Shown here piece by piece: positions 1-9,851 of a DNA stretch of 64,000 nucleotides (position 1 is its first letter; each line of letters begins with the position of its first letter). This stretch comes from Cordilura impudica (taxonomy: Eukaryota > Arthropoda > Insecta > Diptera > Scathophagidae). The translations under genes were made by a program, and so were the position numbers. The DNA is taken from positions 132,117,937 to 132,181,936 of the forward strand of contig OY821520.1 of assembly GCA_963682025.1 (NCBI GenBank). Direction: 5' to 3'. Under the pieces are notes generated by a model. The model worked only from the letters and a program-made list of their open reading frames with translations. It was not told the origin of the DNA and searched no databases.

Positions 1-520
1 CTGGTCAATTGGAAAATCCATTGTGCAAAAGTCAGTGTCAGACATTTCCTCTAAATCCAAAGTGGGCGCTGTCTTTGGGACCTCGCACTCATTGCTTTGA
101 TTTCTGCATTGTGATCCCTGGATGGCGCCCTGAGGGTTAAACTGTTTCTGAAACTGTAGCAGATTCGCCACAGCTTCCTCCAGTGGGCTAAATGTAAACT
201 GCTTGAACCTTCCGCCGCCAGTAGCAGTACACTCGGATTTGTTAGCCATCATCTTCTCTTTGACTTTAAATTTTAAGTTTCGCCAAAACTGTAAATAAAT
301 TTGATGTTATGTTTTTGTAATGCACAATTTACGTTCATGATTTCATTACCTTCTGCCACCCATTTCCAAATCTCCTTGACGGGCCAAGGGCATTGAGGAC
401 TTGCGTTAATTTATGCAATTGCTGCTTAAAATTACTCGCAACAATGCGCCTGCAACTCTTCCACAAGTTTCTCAAATTGATCCGAGTTCGCTAATTTAAT
501 TTTTTCCACATTATTTTATT
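1..520 (-). pseudogene. Myb/SANT-like DNA-binding protein fragment, frameshifted
   Basis: Reading leftwards, one exon covers about 510-350 and a second runs from 288 off the window edge. They are separated by a 61-bp intron (289-349) with a GTAATG donor and a TTTACAG acceptor. The joined frame reads LNALGPSRRFGNGWQK then FWRNLKFKVKEKM, TATGGG and FSPLEEAVANLL. These are the hallmarks of the Myb/SANT-like domain (NAIF1 type) found in small regulatory proteins and in the second protein of Harbinger transposons. The first exon is broken: the part reading FEKLVEELQAH and the part reading IVASNFKQQLHKL lie in different frames, and a stop follows the first. No convincing start codon is seen. It could be a decayed Harbinger accessory gene or a host-derived paralogue; the sequence does not decide. 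Confidence 0.65.
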
Positions 521-540
521 TTGTGCACTTTACTTCAAAA

Positions 541-905
541 TGTCGTTACCAAAAATGGCGTCGACAAAATCAGAGTCGTCTCAACACAATAACGTGGTTA
601 AAATTTCTTACAGAATTCAAAATTTTTGTCAACAGTCATCGCTGCATGTCGAAAACGACAGCTAGAATATCAATTGCTAAAAGATGACAGTAGACGATGT
701 CGTTTTGTGTCGGCAACTGGAATAAGGGGTAATTTAATAAATTGAAACAGTGGAAAATGTTTCTTTGCTTTTTTTTAATCGAAATTTTGGCAGGCTCAAA
801 AATGATTTTAGGGGTATGGTTTCTTGGGAAAATATACTTGTTATTGCCCATAGTACATGAATTGCGATGAGCCCATGGAGTACAAATAATTGTCTCACCC
901 TAATA
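541..905. other. Intergenic stretch, no gene seen
   Basis: No coding region is supported here. The one structure seen is a short imperfect inverted repeat: GTCGAAAACGACAGC near 648 and GATGTCGTTTTGTGTCGGC near 697-715 are partly complementary. This could be a small hairpin or an end of the adjacent Myb/SANT-associated element. Confidence 0.5.
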
Positions 906-909
906 TTTA

Positions 910-3672
910 TATATGGATAATTTCATGTCAAGTGCACCAACTTTTGAAACCGATGTCTTCCGATCGGAATGAAATTTGCACCAGGGTTAGTCCTATTGGA
1001 TAGTAGTTCAGACGCAATTTTTCAACAAGATCGGTCAAGATCTCTCTGAGTTAGAGGGGATCAAAATTTGACATTTTGGCCAAACAGGTGTTTTTTCTCA
1101 TCCATGAAACTTATAACATATTGTTCTTAGAAAATTTTCTCCCAAATAGTTTAGATAGCTATTTCTTCAATATTTTGGAAAAAAATACTTAAAAAAAAAA
1201 AAAATTTAGACTTTTTTTTTTGCTAAATTAAAGCATATTTTGCCTTTTTTTCAAAACGGGCATTTTTTTTTTCATAAGAAAGCTTAGGATTTTTCCTTTA
1301 AGAGGTTTTTGGTCGCTTAGTGGGATGGGAGTGGGATATCTATCAAAATAAATGTTTTGTAACTCAAGACAACGGTTTTTCAATTTTTCACAAATGCACT
1401 ATTTTAAATTTTTTCCTATTTGTGTGAAAAACCTTACAAATAAAACTTATACTGATAAACTAGACAAATTGGCCTTTCCGAAGGTATGTAACATGCCTAA
1501 CTAAAATTTCATACCATCAATACTGTAATACCCACAATATGTTAACCTCAGGAAAAAATCACTTTTTTTCTATAGAAATGTTGAACAATTATTTTTTTTT
1601 ATATATTTGTGATAATAATTAAATTAATATGTAATAATTATAATAAAGATAAAAAGATAAATTATTTAATAAAATTTAAACCTTAAACATTAGATCCATT
1701 CATATCATAACTATTTTATAGTTAATTTATTGTAGCTGATGAAGAATTTAAGTTTTGTCACTTTTTAAGAATCCAGTCTTTCATCCAGCTTATTTGTCGA
1801 ATTTATTTGCTGTTTTTTTAGCCAATCCTTTCTTGGTGGTACTTGGTTCAGCTGTTGATTTCGCTGGTGTTTTTTTTTTTACTTTTGAAAGAAATCGCAT
1901 TGAGTAGAGGCAGAAAACTTTTTCATCTTGAGTCTTCTATCGACAAGCGGTATAAAAGCATGGTATTGAGCGGTGCCATCGATTGTTATCGCAGCATCGA
2001 ATCTGCTCTTTAGTGTTTTCAATGTTTCCTCATAATCCTCTTTGCTACTAAAAACTATTTTAGTTTCTTTACAATAATTCTTTGTCCAATGGAATAAAGC
2101 AGTCGCATCTAAGATGCGATCTTGATGAGAGCACTGGAGCACTTCGCTGCATTTCTTTTAAGGTTTGCCCCAATACCATCACATGCTCATTTATTATGAG
2201 CAGTAGGATGAAAATGCCACTCAGCTGGCATTCCAAAATCTTTTTCATGAGCCATAAAATTTGCGAAGCTACTTTTTTTTTTAAATGTTGACAAGCTCCG
2301 TCCGAAACGTAGTTTACCTTCTTTACTGTAAATTTAGATTTTAGGTACTTTTGTATTATCTTCTGGTACTCATAAACTGCAACGGTATCATGTTTTAAAT
2401 CATCTTTCATGTAGTAAATAACTACTGTGAATATAGTTGCTTGGTCGTTATTGAAGTGGAATGCTTGTATGGCATCCAGAAGAACATATTTATAGTTTTC
2501 TGCGAAATCATATGAAATAACGAATTCACCAGACTTCAAATGTATCTTCAAATCCTTGAAGAATGACCATTGCTCTTTGACTAAAAAGTCATGGTTTCTC
2601 AAGTTTAGCAATTCTGTACACATTTCTTCCACAAAATCATCCACATTTAAAATTATTGTTTTCAATGTGCATCTGTCAGTCTGAATCCAAGAATCAAATT
2701 TGACCTCCTCTATATATTCTCGATCTAAAGAGTTGATTAAATTTTTTTTGATGAATGTGGTTTTCGGGCAATTGGTACATTCACCTAAGTGGCAAGAAGT
2801 TGTTGCATTAGGACACATAGTCAATTTAAGGCACGATTACCGCAATCGTGTAAATCTTCTGCCGAATCACCTCTTAAATACTTTAAGTTGATTTCCTTCA
2901 ACATCAGTTTAACATTTTCATGGTAAATGCACACGCATACTGTGTGAGTTTCGCTGCTTTCTGCCAAAACACAATATTTTGGCCTTATTTGGGTAAATTT
3001 TGTTAAGCCACTTTTGACATCCTCGTGTTCAGATTGAAATGTTGCAAATAACTCTTTCAGGTTACAGAGAACCATTCTCTTCTGTTATGTTATGAATGTA
3101 TGTTACATACTTTCGGAAAGGTTAATTTGTCTAGTTTCTCAGTATTAGTTTTATACAAGAATAGGAAAAAATTCAAAATAGTGTATTTGTAAAAAATTGA
3201 AAAACCGTTGTCTTGAGTTACAAAACATTTATTTTGATAGATATCCCACTCCCATCCCACTAAGCGACCAAAATGCTCTTAAAGGAAAAATCCTAAGCTT
3301 TTTTGAAAAAAAAAAAAATGCCCTTTTTGAAAAAGAAGGCAAAAATGCTTTAATTTAGCTAAAAAAAAAGTCCAAAAAAAATTTTTTTTTTTAAGTATTT
3401 TTTTCCGAAATATTGAAGAAATAGCTATCTAAACTATCTGGGAGAAAATTTTCGAAGAACAATAGGTAATAAGTTACATGAAAGAGAAAAAACACCTGTT
3501 TGGCCAAAATGTCAAATTTTGATCCCCTCTAACTCAGAGAGATATTGACCGCTCTTGTTGAAAAATTGTGTCTAAACTACTATCTAATAGAACTAAGCTT
3601 GGTGCAAATTTCATACCGATCGGAAGACATCGGTTTCAAAAGTTGGTGCACTTGACATTAAACCCCCATATA
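910..3672 (-). mobile_element. Element A copy 1: long-TIR DNA transposon (2.76 kb)
   Basis: Both ends read TATATGG inwards, followed by a shared subterminal block containing TCAAGTGCACCAACTTTTGA and CCGATGTCTTCCGATCGG. The inverted repeats are about 580 bp long (roughly 910-1497 and 3097-3672). TTTA flanks both ends (906-909 and 3673-3676) and is the likely target duplication. The left end has decayed (TATATGGATAA where the right end has TATATGGGGG). The interior holds one transposase-like gene on the minus strand, starting just inside the right repeat. A second full copy and a third deleted copy lie elsewhere in the window. I do not recognise the superfamily. Confidence 0.85.
1790..3075 (-). 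pseudogene. Putative transposase of element A, copy 1, broken
   Basis: This is the damaged counterpart of the intact 437-aa protein at 10751-12064. It begins at an ATG 20-30 bp inside the right inverted repeat and is now in three overlapping frame segments (3075-2821, 2824-2069, 2142-1879). It keeps the cysteine cluster (CPNATTSCHLGECTNCPK), the ISYDFAENYKYV block and the YVSDGACQH block. The HGKG block reads as degraded. Compared with the intact copy it has lost 39 bp (13 codons) between YYMKD and DLKHD, a deletion bounded by a short ATC repeat. It cannot make a full protein. Confidence 0.8.
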
Positions 3673-3682
3673 TTTATAGGCT

Positions 3683-4330
3683 ATACCACTATGTGGTTAG
3701 GCTATAAAGACTTTGTGCTGATGTTTGTAACTACCAAAAATATATGACCTAAACTTATATTTTATTATACCGATCGACTCGGAATCACTTTCTGATTCGA
3801 TTAACGATGTATGTCCATCCGTCCGTCCGTCTGTGTATCCATCTAATCTTTGTACTCAAACTACAGGTCGCAAATATGAATATGTTTTGACGAAATTTAG
3901 TACGTAAACTTCTATCGGCCATTGGATGAACGCTATAGAAATTGGTGAAAATCAGTGCATAGTCCCCAACCAGGTGACCCCTGTGAGATCGACTTAAATT
4001 GCCATAGGTTTTGTGTATGTTTATGGATGCACCATTTATCAGTAGTGCAAAAATAAACCCTATCTCGTAGGATAATTCTTGATCATAGGCCCCATATGAA
4101 GCTAATTTCCAATTTTTCTCAAATTTGGTTTGTATATATTTTTGCAAAAAGTAAGTGACCTTACCATATATGATCAGCATCGGTTCAATTTCCGACCTAG
4201 TCACCATATAAATATGGCATCCAATATGAAATTTTCACATCGGAAGGCAAAAAAGTTTGCCACTCAATCGCCCAAAGAGATATGGTCTTTAAACATATGG
4301 TATAGGGTATCGTAAAGTCGATCTGGACCG
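3683..4330 (-). repeat. Dispersed repeat DR, minus orientation
   Basis: This is one of several copies of a repeat of about 650 bp. Its signatures are a CCGTCCGTCCGTCTG block (3820-3834), the motif TATACCGATCGACTC just before it, and a terminal ATACCACTATGTGGTTAGG block. Related copies lie at about 25712-26290, 28080-28770 and 36595-36745, plus one copy split across 54120-64000. No coding capacity is evident. It directly abuts the right end of element A copy 1. Confidence 0.75.
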
Positions 4331-4339
4331 ACTATGATT

Positions 4340-5850
4340 TTCTTAATTTTTATTTTTTTTTTTTTGCTTATATTTCTCGAAGCAAAATAATGAAATTGAA
4401 TGCTATTGGGGGAATATTACTATAGACGGCCTACGTTGGTTTTGTTGTGTTATTATGCAGGAGCAGGGGAATGTTAAAGTAACACGTTGATCAAAGGACT
4501 CAATTAAATATCATGCTGTTCTAATATATTTTGTTTTTTCGAGTTTTTTTTTTTTACATACTCTGCCACAAAAAAAAAATATTTTTATTTTTTGATGAGT
4601 TAATTGGAAAAAGTATGTAAACTAAGTACTTTTAACAAACCATTTAACAACTCATGTTTTTATTTTCATTCAAAATATTTTTGAACGAATGAAAAAAATA
4701 TATTTTATTGATTCATGTTTTATAATCGGGCATATGAAAACAAAACATTTTTGTAGAGTTTTTTTTTTTAGAGGTTTTTAAAGGAATTTTAGATTGCGTA
4801 CGAGTATACATAGAATGGATTGTAAATATTTGTGACAAATTTAAATGGGGATGTGGCATTTATTAAAGAAGCACTAGAAGTACTGAAGTGGAAATAGATT
4901 TATGTGGATAATTCCTTGCCATAAGAGAAATTGGATATGTCTTATTTGGTATTATATGTAAGAATAATAAAAATTCAATGTGAACTAAGTGTCGGAAAAA
5001 GTTTAAAAAATTTAATAAAAAAAAAAACTGTTGAGATTTCTATAATCAAATTAAAAAGATTGTTTTAATAACAAAAAAAATAATATAAAATAAATAGAAG
5101 ACACATAACACAGTTCACCTATTTGTTGTTAAATCATCGCCATTAAGAAAAATGAAAAAAATTCCTTTTGGTTTTCTATCAATACAGAATGAACAGTTAA
5201 TAAAACCTTTCACTAAAATATCGAATAGTGATATATTTAAAAGTATAAGCTGGCCGCAGGCTCTAAAAGATTTTTGTCTTTGCTGTTATTTCATCATGAA
5301 AATGTTATTGTTAAATTATACTGCCAAGATGAAACAACGTCCACCAGGTACTCCTAGAAGAGTCATAAATCTTTCATTAAATCTATTAATCTCATTGATA
5401 TGAACACGAAGGTGACATAAATTATCAACCGTCATATTTTCCCATTGGCACATCATCAATATTGTCAATAAATAATAAATTGCAATTGAAATATACAGAA
5501 ATATGCCTCAAAGCCTAAGTTCATTAAAATTATTTGGCAACGTTTTCAGTTGTCGTTGTTCTAGTTATTGTTGTTATTTTTTTATTCACTAAATAAAATG
5601 TTTCATACATCATTTTTAAGGGCTCGATTTTTTTTCTTTCGATTTATGTCATATTTTGTGTAGTTTATTTCAAGTCAGTGTATAAATTATGCAATTCAGT
5701 GAAAAAATAACCTAAATTTATTCGCAGCCTAAAAACATTATTTGGCAAGCTTTTACTTTAAGAATGAAGAATATTATATTGATAACTAACTGTTTTTACC
5801 CGGTCTTGTCCGGGATCCAAAGGCCTTTGACATGAAAAATGGTTCACTAT
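4340..5850. other. AT-rich stretch without recognised genes
   Basis: Short open frames occur (for example 5152-5403) but none shows a recognisable domain, and their composition is that of AT-rich noncoding DNA. Homopolymer A and T runs are frequent. I see no tRNA-like fold or repeat-family signature. Confidence 0.5.
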
Positions 5851-5857
5851 GCTTAAC

Positions 5858-6770
5858 AGGCGCTGAGTACTTAGCATCCAATGAACAAATTCCTCAAAAA
5901 ACTTAACTTTCTCCCCAAACATTTGTATGAGATTGGCGAATTTGTTCACGATGAAAGAATTCCCCAATGTTTACGTTTTTTGGGGAGTAAATTCTTTTTT
6001 TTTTTTTCAATTTAAAATTTTTTAATTTTTTAATTTAGTTTTTTCTTAAGACGCTACTGCAAAAATACATCAAAAATAAGCTGTGAAACCGCTTTAACTT
6101 TTTTTTGAAGTTTATTTATTTTGTAAACATCAAATATAATGGAATCGTTTGCAAATTAAACGAACCAGAAGTTTTAAAAATTGAATTAATTCATTCAACA
6201 AGTGATCACCATTAAGCAGAGAAGTTTCAAAAATGGAAAATGAATTCGACGTTTAAAATTGTGCCGCACGGTTGCGTTAAGCAACTGCTTATAGTATATG
6301 TTTGGCCTATTTTGATCAATTAATTATTGCACATACGTAGATAAAATTTGTCATAAGACTTTTCACTCAGCCACACCCGTGCTGCCGCGCAGTTGTTGTC
6401 AACTTATTGTAATTGCCAAATTATATTTTTCATATCATTCTGATATTTTAGCTATGCTCTGTTCCGCGAGCGCATCGCTTCATGTCACGTGGCGTCCGCG
6501 AGCCGCCTCCGCGCGTTCGGCAGCCACGCTCGCGTCCGCGTCCGCGCCCCGATTCCGCGCACCGAAATGGTGCTATTGAAAGGATATTAAAAAAATTTGT
6601 TGTAGGACAGATGTTGAGTGCAGCATGGAGAATTAGTTCATTTTTTTCAGGGACATTTTTTAAATTTGGGGAATTTGTTCATCGTGTAGTTATTCTCCAA
6701 TTTTTTGGGGAATAAGTTCATTTTTTTTTTTTTGGAAATTTATTCTTTGTGGACTAAGTACTCGGCGCCT
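5858..6770. mobile_element. Non-coding TIR element (about 0.91 kb)
   Basis: AGGCGCTGAGTACTTAG at 5858-5874 is matched in inverted orientation by CTAAGTACTCGGCGCCT at 6754-6770, with one mismatch. Behind each end are similar subterminal stretches with GGGGAATTTGTTCATCG-type motifs. The flanks carry GCTTAAC on the left and GCTTACC on the right, which may be a target duplication. No transposase frame is seen. Related half-ends occur at about 7200-7315 and 17690-17870. The element carries an unusually GC-rich island (6459-6560). Confidence 0.6.
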
Positions 6771-6958
6771 GCTTACCATTACAACTAACTATGTTTATGC
6801 ATGGAGTATTTTGAGCGTATGATGTCTAAAAGTTACGAATTTTGTTATTCTAGAGCTTTGTGATATACAACCTTTCTGGTTTTTCCTTCTGGTGCATATA
6901 CGAAATTATTATATTTTGGAGCTGGCGACACAAAATTGTATATGAGAAAAATAGCCGT

Positions 6959-7168
6959 TTAAGGAGTTTCAGATTCCCTGGATTCAGCTTGTCTTAGCCG
7001 CTGTATCTCTAGCTGAAGTTGAGGAGATTCAGGCATTTCCGCTTCTTTTAACAAAGCTTGCTGAGCTAGGTTCCGCGAGTGCGTCGAAATGATGATATTG
7101 AAAAGAATACAGATTTTAAATGCGTATATTGCAGGACAGATATTGAGATCAGTATGCAAATTTAACAA
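6959..7168 (-). pseudogene. Possible Helitron N-terminal repeat fragment
   Basis: The minus-strand frame ends in ESPQLQLEIQRLRQAESR followed by ESETP. That pattern of charged, alternating E/R/Q repeats resembles the region upstream of the helicase-like domain in Helitron proteins. Only one repeat is visible, and the same DNA recurs in altered form near 6459-6650. Assignment rests on a short motif, so it is tentative. Confidence 0.3.
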
Positions 7169-7317
7169 AATTCATTAAATAAAAATCTGTAAAAATTTAA
7201 GAACGAATTTGGGGAGTAAGTTCATTTTTTTATTTAGTTTAAAACAAAAATGGGGAATTTATTAATTTCTTTAGGGGACCTTTTTTTAAATTTGTGGAAT
7301 TTGTTCATCTTCAAGTT

Positions 7318-8203
7318 ATTCCCGTGTGTACCATATTTCAGAGAAATCCGTTGAAAAATATAAATTTGTATAGCGAACAAATGTACAAAAACAGAAAATG
7401 AGTTTTATAAAAAAGTGAGTGTAAAGGTAGGAGGGGCCAGAAAGATATATAGTCCGACCTCCACTGGAGTACAGAGATAACGTGTACCAAATTTCAGAGA
7501 AAGCCGTTGAAAAATAAAAGTTTGTATAGCAGTCAAACAAAGAAACAAATAAAAGAAAAAAAATGTATATACATAGAAGTAGGCGCAAAGTTAGGCGTGG
7601 CTAATAAGAAGCATATGGCGACCTTGCCCGACGTACAGAGATCGTGCTTACCAAATTTTAGAGAAATTCGTTGAAAAATAAAATTTTTTATAGCAAACAA
7701 ATATAACAAAAAATAGAAAATGAATTTTGTATAAAAAGTGGGCGTAAAAGTAGGCGTGGCCGTAAGTATCATATAGTGACCTTACAGAAATTGTGCGTAC
7801 AAATTTTCAGAGAAATCCGTTGAAAAATTAAAATTTTTATACCGAACAAATATACCAAAACACAGAAAATTAATTGTACACAAAAAGTGTGCGTAAAAGT
7901 AGGCGTGGCCGAATAGAATCATATGGTGACCTTTCCTGGGGTATAGAAATCGTGCGTAGCAAATTTCAGAGAAATCCGTTATAAAAAAAATTGTGTAGCG
8001 AACAAATGTAGCAAAAAACAGAATATGAATTGTATACAAAAAGTGGGCGTAACAGTAGGCGTGACCGGTACGAAGGATATGGCGACCTTCCCTGGCGTAG
8101 GGAGATCGTGCGTACCAAATTTCAGAGAAATGCGTTGAAAAAAAAAAAAAATTTGTATAGCGGTCAAACAAACAAACAAACAAACCGAAAATGAATTTTA
8201 TAT
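7318..8203. repeat. Tandem satellite, about 157-bp period, six units
   Basis: A block reading ACCAAATTTCAGAGAAATCC with minor changes recurs near 7328, 7484, 7649, 7798, 7956 and 8113. Each block is followed by GTTGAAAAAT, a TATAGCGAACAAA-type stretch and a GTGGGCGTAAAAGTAGGCGT-type stretch. The spacing is about 150-165 bp. Long open frames on the minus strand here (FSEIWYAR repeats) are translations of the satellite and not genes. The array stops at the mariner insertion. Confidence 0.85.
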
Positions 8204-9438
8204 AAAGGGTCCGCCATCTAACGTTTTTTTTTTCAACTAGTGCTTATTTTGTGAAAGGTAACACTTAGCTCATGTCTGATTTGACAGATAATTAGTTTTA
8301 TCCTTCCGCTGAAGAATATGGTTGTGCATACGCTTGAACAACGCTGGGAAATATTGCGACATTACTTTGAAAATCATGGTAATGTTGCAGAATGTGTGCG
8401 AAAATTGCGTAAGAATTTTGGAAGAAGAGAAGCACCGTCAGCTCCGTATGTTCGTTATTTTGTGAAAAAAGTGAAAGAAACTGGCATCCTCATCGATAAA
8501 CCAAAGCGTGAAAAGCCAAAAACAGAAAGTGTGCGTGAAGCGCCATCAACATCAATTCACAGTCGTTCTCAAGAACTGAACATTTCGGAGGCATCATTGA
8601 GACGAATTTTGCATAAAGTCCTTGGTATGACGCCATACAAAGTCCAATTGGTTCAGGAGTTGAAGCCAACTGACCATCCAATGCGTTTTCGCTTCGCTAA
8701 GTGGTCCTGCAATCGACTTACAGAAGATGCCGATTTTGCCAAAAAAATCATCTTTTCAGATGAAGCTCATTTTGATCTTGGCGGGTATGTAAACAAGCAA
8801 AATTGTCGCATTTGGGGCACAGAAAACCCGCACACATACACTGAAAAGCCGATACACCCAAAACGATTCACTTTTTGGTGCGGATTTTGGTCCATAGGCA
8901 TAAGTGGGCCATTTTTCTTCAAAAATGAGCAAGGAGTGGCCGTTACAGTCAATGGCGATCGTTATCGGGCCATGTTGAACGAATTTTTGTTCACAAAAAT
9001 TGAAGAGGAGGATATTGGCAACATTTGGTTTCAACAGGACGGCGCTACGTGCCACACTGCCGAAGCTACACTCGATGTTTTGCGCCCTGTTTTTGAAGAT
9101 CGCATTATCAGCCGCAGAGCTGATGTCGTTTGGCCACCTCGGAGCTGCGATTTGACACCGTTGGACTATCATTTGTGGGGTGCCCTCAAAGATAAGTGTT
9201 ACGCCACCAAGCCAGAGACAATTGACGCTTTAAAGGACAATATTCGTGAAGCCATTGGTGAAATACAGCTGCACACAATCGATAATGTGCATAAAAATTG
9301 GGCCGATCGTGTAGGCTACTGCATGGCCAGTCGAGGCAGCCATTTTAATTAAATTATTTTCCATTATTAACCGGAAGGATTGTACTTTCAAATAAAAAAA
9401 AAATTTGGAGAAAAAAAGTTATTTGACGGAGCCTTTAT
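8203..9438 (+). mobile_element. Mariner-like element, DD41D type, apparently intact
   Basis: Ends read AAAGGGTCCGCCATCTAACG on the left and, inverted, AAAGGCTCCGTCAAATAAC on the right. Both ends are followed by T-rich tracts, and the flanks show TATA. One long transposase frame fills the interior. The spacing of the catalytic residues (D148, D241, D283, with 41 residues between the last two) matches the DD41D group of Tc1/mariner elements, for which rosa is the usual reference. It sits at the end of the 157-bp satellite. Confidence 0.85.
8318..9352 (+). CDS. Mariner transposase (DD41D), 344 aa
   Basis: It would cut and rejoin its own element at TA sites in the nucleus. The N-terminal 110 residues hold a paired helix-turn-helix region (ILRHYFENHGNVAECVRKL and the SLRRILHKVLG block). 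The catalytic core follows: FSDEAHFD with D148, WFQQDGATCHTA with D241, and CDLTPLDYHLWG with D283. The C terminus ends NWADRVGYCMASRGSHFN, as is common in this group. No stop or frameshift is seen. The linker around residues 66-72 (KPKTESVREA) looks shorter than I expect for the family, so a small in-frame deletion may have removed part of it. Activity is therefore uncertain despite the complete triad. Confidence 0.9.
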   Translation: MVVHTLEQRWEILRHYFENHGNVAECVRKLRKNFGRREAPSAPYVRYFVKKVKETGILIDKPKREKPKTESVREAPSTSIHSRSQELNISEASLRRILHKVLGMTPYKVQLVQELKPTDHPMRFRFAKWSCNRLTEDADFAKKIIFSDEAHFDLGGYVNKQNCRIWGTENPHTYTEKPIHPKRFTFWCGFWSIGISGPFFFKNEQGVAVTVNGDRYRAMLNEFLFTKIEEEDIGNIWFQQDGATCHTAEATLDVLRPVFEDRIISRRADVVWPPRSCDLTPLDYHLWGALKDKCYATKPETIDALKDNIREAIGEIQLHTIDNVHKNWADRVGYCMASRGSHFN

Positions 9439-9439
9439 A

Positions 9440-9850
9440 TAGATTTAGATAAGTAGGATATGCCAGAGTTAAATATGTATTGTGCTATAGGATCCTTAGT
9501 TTATGATTTTTATTGGCAATCCTGCAAATAGGTACCATCTAGTTCAGGGCGCCGCACATTGGGCTGTGTTATACTCAAAGTGGCGCTAAATAGCTATTTA
9601 TTAAATATTAATTTTTTCTAATAAAGTTTGGTATCGGGTAAAAGTATATAAAATTGTGCGTCACTAGTGATCTAAATTAATGTTTATAGTTACTTACTTT
9701 TTCTACTGTGTTCTGTCAAAATGCAACAATTTTTCGTATTTTTCTTAAAGTGATAAAAATCTAAATTCAATAAATTTCCAGTGAATGTTTTTTATCCAGA
9801 CTATTAAAAGTAAAAATTTTATAATGGAACCATCAAAGTCCAGTATTTTA
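9440..9850. other. Intergenic stretch between mariner and element A copy 2
   Basis: No gene is supported. The sequence is AT-rich with one moderately GC-rich segment near 9545-9590. No repeat signature is seen other than the mariner right end at its left border. Confidence 0.5.
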
Positions 9851-9851
9851 A

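Noticed and set aside
7316..8183. Minus-strand open frames with FSEIWYAR repeats
   Set aside because: They follow the satellite period and contain no domain; they are by-products of the repeat.
8490..9172. Minus-strand open frames in the mariner
   Set aside because: Shadows of the transposase gene in another frame.
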